Assembly (NCBI GenBank): GCA_945867815.1
Contig: CAMBIX010000001.1
Location: 1 to 64,000 of the forward strand
From: an uncultured Veillonellaceae bacterium
Lineage (GTDB): Bacteria > Bacillota > Negativicutes > Veillonellales > Veillonellaceae
Reading direction: 5' to 3'
Length of the DNA: 64,000 nucleotides
A program made the translations under genes and the position numbers. Below the pieces are notes generated by a model. It saw only the letters and a program-made list of their open reading frames with translations. It ran no database searches and was not told the origin of the DNA. Each line of letters starts with the position of its first letter. Within the stretch, counting starts at the first letter, position 1. Of the stretch, positions 19,539 to 26,120 are shown in pieces.

Positions 19539-19586
19539 AGAGCCAAAAGTTCTTTTAGGGCTCTGTTTACCGCAAGTTCAGAGTAT

Positions 19587-19662
19587 GGAAGCGGTTCACG
19601 CATCTCTCGGGCTCATGCCTTCGTCAATTCGCCTACGAGAAAGGTGAACCGCTTCTTGACAT
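19587..19662 (+). repeat. Palindromic intergenic element, copy 3
   Basis: GAAGCGGTTCAC pairs perfectly with GTGAACCGCTTC (12 bp) and CTCG with CGAG further in. Ends CTTCTTGACAT. The inner-arm sequence differs from copies 1, 4 and 5 while pairing is kept. Confidence 0.85.
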
Positions 19663-19772
19663 AATGCCAAGAAGATTAGGAATAGTTTTAATAGTTCTTG
19701 GGTTTTATGTTTATGTTAATTCGCTTAGGGGAAAAGTGAATAGCTTTTAATATAGAAATAGGAGAGAGCAGT

Positions 19773-20429
19773 ATGTGGGATTTAGTAAAGGATATATTGT
19801 ATCCGCCGGCGTGTGCGCATTGTGGAAAATCGGTAACGCGGCTTGGTGATTGGTGTCCGCAGTGTTTTGCTGACTTGTATGATGGTAAGGCTTTGGCTTC
19901 GTCTGTTAAGGGTGTACAGGCTATTTGGTCAGTAGCCCATTATAGTGGAGGTGTACGAAGTCTTATACATGATATAAAATTTAATAAAAAGAAGGAGTTA
20001 GGCAAAAGCCTAACTCCTTTTTTAGAACGGTTTTCTTTTCTGTGGCAAAGGGAAGGTAAACGATTACCTTGGGATTATGTTGTGCCTATACCGGTATCGG
20101 AATCTAGGCGGCAGGCACGAGGTTACAATCAAGTAGATGTTATTTTTAAGCCATGGGTAGAGAATAATGGCCTAGTATGGCTAGATTGTTTGCATAAATG
20201 GGATACGGCTAGTGATATGTGGAAATTAACGGGTCGTGAACGACTAGCTAATATGAAGGGGGCTTTTAGTTTAAAGGATGAATACAAAAAGACCTTCCAA
20301 GAAGGAAGGTCTCATATCTTACTTGTGGATGATATTTATACGACAGGGGCGACCTTAGCAGAGGCTGCTAGTGTCTTAAAGGGGGGACCAGTAATTTGTG
20401 ATGCCCTCGTTATCGGTGGTAGTCGATAA
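19773..20429 (+). CDS. comF: ComF-family phosphoribosyltransferase-like protein
   Basis: 218 residues. N-terminal four-Cys zinc finger (CAHC and CPQC) followed by a type I PRTase fold; WDYVVPIPVSESRRQARGYNQ and the PRPP-loop motif LLVDDIYTTGAT are typical of ComF, needed for DNA uptake during transformation. ATG 19773 follows AGGAGAGAG. Two strong hairpins lie within the reading frame (19992-20023 and 20286-20312). The gene converges with the HD-GYP gene, 12 bases away. Confidence 0.92.
   Translation: MWDLVKDILYPPACAHCGKSVTRLGDWCPQCFADLYDGKALASSVKGVQAIWSVAHYSGGVRSLIHDIKFNKKKELGKSLTPFLERFSFLWQREGKRLPWDYVVPIPVSESRRQARGYNQVDVIFKPWVENNGLVWLDCLHKWDTASDMWKLTGRERLANMKGAFSLKDEYKKTFQEGRSHILLVDDIYTTGATLAEAASVLKGGPVICDALVIGGSR
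19992..20023 (+). terminator. Terminator-like hairpin inside comF
   Basis: Perfect 12-bp stem (19992-20003 with 20008-20019), AAAA loop, followed by six T. The 5' side is preceded by an A-rich run, so the structure would also work on the opposite strand. It is translated through in frame (KKKELGKSLTPF), about one third into the gene. Confidence 0.75.
20286..20312 (-). terminator. Probable terminator of the HD-GYP gene, inside comF
   Basis: 9-bp stem 20290-20298 with 20304-20312, loop of 5. On the minus strand it is followed by a T run (the complement of CAAAAA at 20284-20289), so it can end transcription of the convergent HD-GYP gene that stops at 20442. Confidence 0.65.
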
Positions 20430-20441
20430 TTGCTTTCGTTT

Positions 20442-21044
20442 TTATCCTAAGATAGCAATAAAGGCTTTTACTATATCGGGATCAAAATAGATACCAGAAC
20501 CACTAAAGAGTTCTTGCGTAGCTGTTCGCTTTGTCTTGGTCCACATTTCTGTTGATGGATTAATAGCATTGTCATAGTATTCAGCGATACCAATAATGCG
20601 GGCTCCTAAAGGAATGTTAGGCCCTACGAGGTGCTTAGGGTAGCCAGAACCATCCCAACGTTCGTGATGGTAACGGATATAAGGGAGAATACCCTGGCAA
20701 CAAGGAATATTTTCAATCATATTGGCACCGTTAGCTGGATGCTGATGGTAGCGAGATTTTTCTTGTCGATTCAGATAGGGTACCTTTTGTAAGGTTGTAT
20801 AAGGTAGGGTGATAAGACCGACATCATGTAAGAGAGCTGCATGGCGGATTTGTTCCACTTCATTAGTAGGTAAACCTAGTTTGGCAGCTGTACTAACAGC
20901 TAGATTGGCTACACGCAGGGAATGAGTATATAAGTCATAGCTTTTCATGCGTATAAGTTGTAATAGCTGGCCACTAACAGCTTCGAGTTCAGAATGTTCT
21001 TCCTCGTATAAACCTGATGGCTGCATTAATGATAACATAAACAT
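20442..21044 (-). CDS. Single-domain HD-GYP protein
   Basis: 200 residues forming one HD-GYP phosphodiesterase-like domain without sensory or receiver module. Seen: H (YTHSLRVAN), HD in ALLHDVGLITLP, later H and HH in YIRYHHERWDGSGYP, and GARIIGIAEYYD. HD-GYP enzymes degrade cyclic di-GMP or related dinucleotides. In the usual HDxGK motif the Lys is replaced by Leu here (HDVGL), so activity is uncertain. ATG 21044 has AGGTG 5 bases upstream. No GGDEF protein is seen in the window. Confidence 0.85.
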   Translation of the reverse strand: MFMLSLMQPSGLYEEEHSELEAVSGQLLQLIRMKSYDLYTHSLRVANLAVSTAAKLGLPTNEVEQIRHAALLHDVGLITLPYTTLQKVPYLNRQEKSRYHQHPANGANMIENIPCCQGILPYIRYHHERWDGSGYPKHLVGPNIPLGARIIGIAEYYDNAINPSTEMWTKTKRTATQELFSGSGIYFDPDIVKAFIAILG

Positions 21045-21178
21045 GAAAACACCTGACTATCCTTTCTTACTCCAACGTCTTATTTCTTCTCACAAAGTAT
21101 ATACATTATACAATACTTTGTGTCGTTTGAGTATGCCCCAATCGTGTAAATTCGGTCATCGTTTATGCAAAATTTGTA

Positions 21179-21208
21179 TAGACAGTTTTATTGACATATT
21201 TGTATAAT
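21179..21208 (+). promoter_or_regulatory. Promoter of the structured RNA
   Basis: TAGACA (21179-21184), 18-bp spacer, TATAAT (21203-21208). A TTGACA word at 21191 is too close to the -10 to be its partner. Confidence 0.7.
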
Positions 21209-21214
21209 ATTTGT

Positions 21215-21440
21215 GCGGGTCTGTGGTTGAAAGTCGAGGCCAGTCGCAGGCAAAACGATCCACATAAGCAATGAAGAATTGTGAGCATGGTGCGGCTTAG
21301 ATGTCAGTCCTGCCGGGTTAACCCGAGAGAAGTAGTAGTGGGGAATGTTGCATTTATGAGCGAACCTTCCAGCAGGCGAGTGTGGGGGCAAAGACCAGGT
21401 CAGCCGTGGCGCATCGGATTTTCGATGCGCTTATTTTTTT
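21215..21440 (+). ncRNA. Free-standing structured RNA, ~225 nt, possibly 6S-type
   Basis: More G+C-rich than its surroundings, no convincing reading frame, bounded by a sigma-A promoter and a strong intrinsic terminator. The downstream gene has its own promoter, so this is not simply its leader. Nested colinear pairings form one long interrupted hairpin: 21225-21230 with 21400-21405, 21233-21235 with 21393-21395, 21239-21241 with 21387-21389, 21244-21247 with 21376-21379, 21263-21267 with 21354-21358, and 21268-21271 with 21348-21351. A palindrome CGGGTTAACCCG lies at 21314-21325. A long rod with internal bulges and a central open region is the architecture of 6S RNA; family membership is inference. 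tmRNA, RNase P, SRP and T-box signatures are absent. Confidence 0.7.
21409..21440 (+). terminator. Intrinsic terminator of the structured RNA
   Basis: 8-bp stem GCGCATCG/CGATGCGC (21409-21416 with 21423-21430), 6-base loop, then TTATTTTTTT. Confidence 0.92.
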
Positions 21441-21481
21441 TATATAAATGCAAGAATATTTACAAAACGTGCATAAATATG

Positions 21482-21510
21482 TTGCTTTTTGTGGACTAGG
21501 TCGTTATAAT
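21482..21510 (+). promoter_or_regulatory. Promoter of the first amino-acid-binding lipoprotein gene
   Basis: TTGCTT (21482-21487), 17-bp spacer, TATAAT (21505-21510), 58 bases ahead of the start codon. Confidence 0.7.
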
Positions 21511-21567
21511 AGAGAATATATTATTGAAAACTTAATGAGAGTTGTTGGTTTAGATAGGAAGGGTAGT

Positions 21568-22383
21568 ATGAAGTTTACAAAAAAATGGAAGACATATATC
21601 GCAACGGGGTTAATTATTGCTTCTTTTGGTATGCTGGCAGCTGGATGCGGGTCCAGTTCTGGTTCGGCTGATACAGATAAGCCCTTAATCGTAGGTACGA
21701 ATGCAACGTTTGTACCATTTGAATCGAAAGATGATAAGACGCAGCAGTTGACTGGTTTTGATATTGATATGGTGAATGCGATTGCTCAGCATTTACATCG
21801 TAAGGTGGAATTTAAGAATGTAACCTTTGATTCGTTGATTCCGAGTTTGAATACACATGATATTGATATGGCGGCGTCTGGTATGACGATTACACCAGAA
21901 CGGGCACAGAAAGTATTATTTTCTATGCCTTATTATCAATCGGGCATGGCTATTATGGTAAAGGATAATTCACCTATTAAGAATTATGAAGAGTTAGCAG
22001 GAAAGACAATTGCTGTACAGTTAGGATCAACAGGGGCTACGTTAGCTCATAAAATTCCAGGTGCTCAGGTTAAGGAATTTAATCATTCCAATGAAGCCTT
22101 GCTAGAATTACAAAATGGTGGTGCTGATGCGGTGCTTGTCGATTTGCCAGTAGCTCAGTATTATGTAGCGCATCACAAGGAATCACATGAAAAGGTCATT
22201 CCTTATGCCAATACAAAGGAATATTTTGGTTTTGCTATAGCTAAGAATAATCCAGAATTACAAAAGGCTGTTAATGAAGCGTTAACAGAAATGAAGAAAG
22301 ACGGCGAGCTTAATAAGATTTACCAAAAATGGTTCCATGTAGATGCGCCAGATATGCCAATACAATGGCCAGAAAGTAAATAA
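21568..22383 (+). CDS. Polar amino-acid ABC transporter, substrate-binding lipoprotein
   Basis: 271 residues. Lipoprotein signal with lipobox LAAGC (Cys ~28), Ser/Gly-rich tether, then an SBP family 3 fold: GTNATFVPFE, TGFDIDMVNAIA, FDSLIPSLNTHDIDMAASGMTITPER, LAGKTIAVQLGSTGA and YQKWF near the C-terminus. Likely binds a polar or basic amino acid and delivers it to the permease encoded downstream. ATG 21568 follows GGAAGGG. Own promoter and terminator, separate from the second binding protein; substrate cannot be told from sequence. Confidence 0.9.
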   Translation: MKFTKKWKTYIATGLIIASFGMLAAGCGSSSGSADTDKPLIVGTNATFVPFESKDDKTQQLTGFDIDMVNAIAQHLHRKVEFKNVTFDSLIPSLNTHDIDMAASGMTITPERAQKVLFSMPYYQSGMAIMVKDNSPIKNYEELAGKTIAVQLGSTGATLAHKIPGAQVKEFNHSNEALLELQNGGADAVLVDLPVAQYYVAHHKESHEKVIPYANTKEYFGFAIAKNNPELQKAVNEALTEMKKDGELNKIYQKWFHVDAPDMPIQWPESK

Positions 22384-22406
22384 GTGGTATGGTGATTTGA
22401 AGTAGT

Positions 22407-22450
22407 AAGAAAGGGCTCTCCTTTAAAGGATGGAGTCTTTCTTAGTTTTT
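22407..22450 (+). terminator. Intrinsic terminator after the first binding-protein gene
   Basis: AAGAAAG (22407-22413) pairs with CTTTCTT (22437-22443), extended inwards by GCTC/GAGT-type pairs, followed by AGTTTTT. Confidence 0.75.
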
Positions 22451-22451
22451 C

Positions 22452-22480
22452 TTGGTTTTTTATAAGTAATCTTGTATAAT
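22452..22480 (+). promoter_or_regulatory. Promoter of the second binding protein-permease-ATPase operon
   Basis: TTGGTT (22452-22457), 17-bp spacer, TATAAT (22475-22480). Confidence 0.65.
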
Positions 22481-22531
22481 AATAAGGATATTATAGGTTA
22501 AGTGGTATCTTGTTTGTGGGAGGATGTTACA

Positions 22532-23299
22532 ATGAATTGGAAAAAAGGATTAGCCATAGCCTTTAGTGCACTAGTGATTGTAGGAGCGGTAGCTGGTTGT
22601 GGCAATAGTTCTAGTAATGATGCGAATAAGCCGATTATTTTTGCTGGGGAAACGACATATCCACCGTTTGAATATGCAGATGGCGATAAGTATAAGGGAT
22701 TTGAAGTTGACTTAGCCGAAGCCTTAGGTAAGGAAATGGGGCGCAAGGTTGAATATAAGAGCATGGGCTTTGATGCTTTAATTCCAGCTTTGCAGAGCAA
22801 TCAGATTGATGCGATTGCATCAGGTATGGTTATTACCCCAGAAAGAGAAAAGCAGATTTCTTTTACAAAACCATATTATGATGTAGCTATTGCTATTATT
22901 GTAAAAGATTCCGTTAATAATATTAAAAATGAAAAAGATTTAGCTGGGAAGGTCGTTGGTGTACAAATTGGTACGACAGGGGCTGACGTAGCTCATGAAC
23001 AAAAAGGTGCGACTGTTAAAGAATTTGACCAAGTTACCACTTGTTTACAGGACTTAGAAAACGGTAATGTACAGGCTGTTGTTACAGATGAACCAGTAGC
23101 TGATTATTACATCCACCAAGGTCATATGCAGGGGCTAAAGGTTATTCCATTAGGCATTCAGAAACAGCAGGTGGCTATCGGTGTTAACAAGAAGAACACC
23201 GAATTGTTAGAACAGTTAAATGCAGCGTTAGAAAAATTAAAAGCAAATGGTACCTATGCTAAATTAGAACAGAAATGGTTTGGTAAGGTACAACAGTAA
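22532..23299 (+). CDS. Amino-acid ABC transporter, substrate-binding lipoprotein (second)
   Basis: 255 residues, SBP family 3, clearly homologous to the preceding binding protein (shared FDALIPALQSNQIDAIASGMVITPER, IGTTGADVAHE, KLEQKWFG). Lipobox VAGC with Cys ~21. GETTYPPFEY is the ligand-pocket start typical of GlnH/ArtJ-like proteins. ATG 22532 with GGGAGGATG upstream; the earlier GTG frame at 22502 lacks a site. First gene of the operon with permease and ATPase. Confidence 0.92.
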   Translation: MNWKKGLAIAFSALVIVGAVAGCGNSSSNDANKPIIFAGETTYPPFEYADGDKYKGFEVDLAEALGKEMGRKVEYKSMGFDALIPALQSNQIDAIASGMVITPEREKQISFTKPYYDVAIAIIVKDSVNNIKNEKDLAGKVVGVQIGTTGADVAHEQKGATVKEFDQVTTCLQDLENGNVQAVVTDEPVADYYIHQGHMQGLKVIPLGIQKQQVAIGVNKKNTELLEQLNAALEKLKANGTYAKLEQKWFGKVQQ

Positions 23300-23316
23300 G
23301 GAGGGGTTAGTCATAC

Positions 23317-23970
23317 ATGTCTTTTGATTGGTTAATTATATGGAATAATATAGGTTTATTATTGCATGGTGCATTAATAACTATTGAAATCACTATACTT
23401 AGTGTTGGCTTTGGTTTCTGTATTGGTTTATTTGTGTCCATGGCTAATTTATCACACTTTAAGCCTTTGCGGATTTTAATGAAGTGTTATGTAGAAATTT
23501 TCCGTGGCACGCCATTATTGGTACAGATTTTTATGATTTATTTTGCTTTGCCTGTTTTGATTGGGCACCGTATTGATCCATTTATAGCCGCTGTAGCTGC
23601 TTGTAGTATTAACTCCGGTGCCTATGTATCTGAAATCTTTCGGGCAGGCATACAGTCTATTGATAAAGGACAGATGGAAGCGGGTCGTTCGTTAGGTTTG
23701 TCTTGGGGACAGACTATGCGCTATATTATTTGGCCACAGGCTTTTAAGGCCATTATTCCTCCATTGGGCAATGAATTTATTGCTATGTTAAAGGATACGT
23801 CACTTGTATCAGTTATTGGTTTTGAAGAATTGACGCGTACAGGTCAGTTGATTATTGCCCGTACATATGGCGCTTTTGAAATTTGGTCAGCTGTATCCGT
23901 GATTTATTTGGCCATGACGCTTAGTATCTCTCGGTTTGTAGCTTATCTCGAAAGGAGATATAAGATTTAA
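23317..23970 (+). CDS. Polar amino-acid ABC transporter permease (GlnP/HisM type)
   Basis: 217 residues with about five membrane segments. N-terminal [19 protein letters not shown] and [16 protein letters not shown] are typical; the EAA loop reads [34 protein letters not shown]. Forms a homodimeric channel in the inner membrane. Its TAA overlaps the ATG of the ATPase. Confidence 0.95.
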   Translation: MSFDWLIIWNNIGLLLHGALITIEITILSVGFGFCIGLFVSMANLSHFKPLRILMKCYVEIFRGTPLLVQIFMIYFALPVLIGHRIDPFIAAVAACSINSGAYVSEIFRAGIQSIDKGQMEAGRSLGLSWGQTMRYIIWPQAFKAIIPPLGNEFIAMLKDTSLVSVIGFEELTRTGQLIIARTYGAFEIWSAVSVIYLAMTLSISRFVAYLERRYKI

Positions 23971-24701
23971 TGGATACACCAATGATTCAAATGGTTGATG
24001 TAGTTAAGAGTTTTGGTTCCAATACGGTACTTAAGGGGGTTAATTTATCTGTAGCACAAGGTGAAGTGGTTGTTATTATTGGCCCGTCAGGATCTGGTAA
24101 AAGTACGATTTTGCGGTGTATGAATTATTTAGAGCAGCCCACATCAGGTGATGTGATTGTTGATGGTATGAATTTAAATCGCAAGGAAAATATTAATAAG
24201 GTGCGTACAGAAGTGGGCATGGTATTCCAGCGCTTTAATTTATTCCCGCACATGACGGTTTTGGAAAATATTATATTAGCCCCTAAAAAGGTGCGTGGTA
24301 TAAGTGCAGACGAAGCCAAAGAACGGGCTATGGAGCTCTTGAAAAAGGTCGGTCTTGCTGATAAGGCGGATGCCTATCCAGAACAGTTGTCTGGTGGCCA
24401 GCAACAACGGGTAGCCATTGCTCGGGCTTTGGCTATGCGCCCTAAGGCTTTGCTATTTGATGAACCTACATCAGCTCTTGACCCAGAAATGGTACATGAA
24501 GTACTTGATGTTATGAAGAAACTGGCTGATGAAGGTATGACCATGGTTGTGGTTACGCATGAAATGGGCTTTGCTAAGGAAGTGGCTACACGTGTTTTAT
24601 TTGTTGATGAAGGTAAAATTCTAGAAGAAGGCACACCATATGATGTCTTTGATGCCCCTAAAAACGATCGGACAAAATTATTTTTATCAAAAATTTTATA
24701 A
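23970..24701 (+). CDS. Polar amino-acid ABC transporter ATPase (GlnQ type)
   Basis: 243 residues. Walker [10 protein letters not shown] (~38), Q-loop [18 protein letters not shown], signature [15 protein letters not shown], Walker [15 protein letters not shown]-loop [23 protein letters not shown]. Powers the importer encoded directly upstream. Translationally coupled to the permease by a TAATG overlap. Confidence 0.97.
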   Translation: MDTPMIQMVDVVKSFGSNTVLKGVNLSVAQGEVVVIIGPSGSGKSTILRCMNYLEQPTSGDVIVDGMNLNRKENINKVRTEVGMVFQRFNLFPHMTVLENIILAPKKVRGISADEAKERAMELLKKVGLADKADAYPEQLSGGQQQRVAIARALAMRPKALLFDEPTSALDPEMVHEVLDVMKKLADEGMTMVVVTHEMGFAKEVATRVLFVDEGKILEEGTPYDVFDAPKNDRTKLFLSKIL

Positions 24702-24740
24702 GAATTGACAACAATCTTGATAAATAACGTCAAGTTTTAA

Positions 24741-24769
24741 TTGACAGCCACTAGCGTCGATGTTAGACT
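24741..24769 (+). promoter_or_regulatory. Promoter of the cold-shock gene
   Basis: TTGACA (24741-24746), 17-bp spacer, TAGACT (24764-24769), leaving a ~70-base untranslated leader, which cold-shock genes often use for temperature control. Confidence 0.65.
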
Positions 24770-24842
24770 ATGAATTGTAATGTTACTAATTATTTCGGTT
24801 AGGTATAGAAAACGTTACAAGAGTTACTAGGAGGTAATTATT

Positions 24843-25040
24843 ATGGTAGGCAAGGTAAAATGGTTTAGCGCAGAAAAAGGTTATGGATTTATTGAACGTC
24901 CAGATGGTGATGATGTATTCGTACATTTTTCTGCTATTAAGGAAGATGGTTTTAAGTCTTTGAACGAAGGTCAGGAAGTAACGTTTGATATCGTTGATGG
25001 GGAACGTGGGCCACAAGCTACTAATGTAGTTAAAGCATAA
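24843..25040 (+). CDS. Cold-shock domain protein
   Basis: 65 residues, a single cold-shock domain with RNP1 KGYGFIE and RNP2 DVFVHFSAI. Binds single-stranded RNA/DNA and melts RNA structure. ATG 24843 follows AGGAGGTAATT. Monocistronic with its own terminator. Confidence 0.97.
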   Translation: MVGKVKWFSAEKGYGFIERPDGDDVFVHFSAIKEDGFKSLNEGQEVTFDIVDGERGPQATNVVKA

Positions 25041-25059
25041 ACATAAATCGATTTACTAG

Positions 25060-25088
25060 GAGATCGCTTTTAAGCGGTCTCTTTTTTT
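25060..25088 (+). terminator. Intrinsic terminator of the cold-shock gene
   Basis: 10-bp stem GAGATCGCTT/AAGCGGTCTC (25060-25069 with 25072-25081), then seven T. Confidence 0.92.
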
Positions 25089-25113
25089 GTATCTGTAGTA
25101 GAGTATGGAGTAC

Positions 25114-25194
25114 GGAAGCGTCCTATGCATTCTCTCGAGGCTGATTACCTGCGGCAAAGGCTCTCTGCGAGAAGCATAGGGCGCTTCGTGATAT
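25114..25194 (+). repeat. Palindromic intergenic element, copy 4
   Basis: GAAGCG plus CCTATGC pair with GCATAGG plus CGCTTC (one U-G wobble), then TTCTC/GAGAA. Ends CGCTTCGTGATAT. Same orientation as the others. Confidence 0.85.
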
Positions 25195-25222
25195 AGAACT
25201 ATGAGTATAGTAATCAAAGAAC

Positions 25223-25307
25223 GGAAGCACCTGATGGTCTTCAAAAGCTCCGCCCTTCGCTACGCTCCGTAAGTCGCTTTGAAGAAATAACAGGTGCTTC
25301 GTAACAT
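25223..25307 (+). repeat. Palindromic intergenic element, copy 5
   Basis: GAAGCACCTG pairs perfectly with CAGGTGCTTC, then an internal loop, then TCTTCAAA with TTTGAAGA. Core AGCTCCGCCCTTCGC. Ends GTGCTTCGTAACAT. Confidence 0.85.
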
Positions 25308-25446
25308 GGTGCAACAGGAAAAAGAATTTTTAATACTTAGCAGGAACTACAAATGTACTTGTGGAATTATTTAAATATAGATGATGTGAGCATGGCGCTC
25401 ATATCAGTAAGGCTTTTGGCCTTCATTTGTAGAAAGGGTGTTTAGT

Positions 25447-25977
25447 ATGAAATTTACGGTACGTGGAAAGAATATTGAAGTTACACCGGCTTTACGTGAT
25501 TATTTAGAAAAGAAAAGTGAAAAGTTAGCTCGTTATTTCGATGATGAAATGACGGTTCAGGCTGTTTTGTCTGTAGAACGGCAGCAGCAGACGATAGAAT
25601 TAACCTGTTTTGTAGGCAGTATTGTATTGCGCAGCGTAGAAAAGAATGCTGATTTATATGCGGCTATTGATATATCGGTAGATAAGATTGTTCGTCAGAT
25701 TCATAAGTATAAAACACGTTTGGCTAAACGTTTTAAGAAGACTGGCGGCTTCCATGCTGATGCTGAACCATTAGCTGAACCAGTACAGGAAGCAACGATT
25801 AAGATTGAACGGCGTAAACATTTTATGATTCGTCCTATGGATGTAGAAGAAGCGGTTATGCAGATGAATTTAATTGGTCATGACTTCTTTATGTTCTTTA
25901 ATGCACAGACAGAAACGATGAACGTTGTATATCGTCGTAAAAATGGTACGTATGGTTTGATTGAACCAGAAGAATAA
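25447..25977 (+). CDS. hpf: Long-form ribosome hibernation promoting factor
   Basis: 176 residues. N-terminal S30AE domain (KFTVRGKNIEVTPALRDYLEKKSEKL...KIVRQIHKYKTRL), a short linker, and the C-terminal dimerisation domain of long HPF (FMIRPMDVEEAVMQMNLIGHDFFMFFNA...VVYRRKNGTYGLIEPE). Pairs 70S ribosomes into inactive 100S dimers in stationary phase. ATG 25447 preferred over GTG 25438, with GAAAGGG upstream. Next to secA, as in many Firmicutes. Confidence 0.96.
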   Translation: MKFTVRGKNIEVTPALRDYLEKKSEKLARYFDDEMTVQAVLSVERQQQTIELTCFVGSIVLRSVEKNADLYAAIDISVDKIVRQIHKYKTRLAKRFKKTGGFHADAEPLAEPVQEATIKIERRKHFMIRPMDVEEAVMQMNLIGHDFFMFFNAQTETMNVVYRRKNGTYGLIEPEE

Positions 25978-25997
25978 GTTAATTTATTAGTCGTAGA

Positions 25998-26034
25998 GAA
26001 AGCGTCGTATCCTTTGGATATGGCGTTTTCTTGC
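25998..26034 (+). terminator. Probable intrinsic terminator of hpf
   Basis: 15-bp stem with G-T pairs (25998-26012 with 26016-26030), a TTT loop, and only a short T stretch. Confidence 0.6.
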
Positions 26035-26045
26035 GTAAGGAATAC

Positions 26046-26074
26046 TTTACTATTTAACAGGGATTTGCTAAAAT
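26046..26074 (+). promoter_or_regulatory. Candidate promoter of secA
   Basis: TTTACT (26046-26051), 17-bp spacer, TAAAAT (26069-26074) with a TG two bases upstream of the -10. Confidence 0.5.
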
Positions 26075-26120
26075 AAATTGATATATATACAAAATACATA
26101 CCAATAAGGAGTTGATTTAT

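Larger units (their letters stand above)
19441..19772. other. Non-coding gap carrying palindromic elements
   Basis: No gene is seen. Two clear copies of the palindromic element lie here, and between and after them are partial copies retaining the GGGCTC...TTACCGCAAG core (about 19545-19580) and TTCTTGGG...AATTCGCTTAGGGG (about 19695-19735). This suggests repeated insertion or duplication with decay. Confidence 0.65.
25089..25446. other. Non-coding gap with two palindromic elements
   Basis: No gene is seen. Two palindromic elements occupy most of 25114-25307. Nearer hpf are a 9-bp hairpin GATGTGAGC/GCTCATATC (with G-T pairs, about 25380-25406) and AAGGC/GCCTT. These may be part of the hpf leader; no confident promoter was found. 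Confidence 0.6.

Noticed and set aside
21191-21196. TTGACA as -35 box of the structured RNA
   Set aside because: Only six bases from the TATAAT; spacing is impossible for sigma-A.
21215-21440. RNase P RNA, tmRNA, SRP RNA or T-box identity for the structured RNA
   Set aside because: Their conserved signatures (GAGGAAAGTCC, tmRNA tRNA-like 3' end, GGAAG/AGCA SRP loop, AAGG-TGG T-box) are not present.
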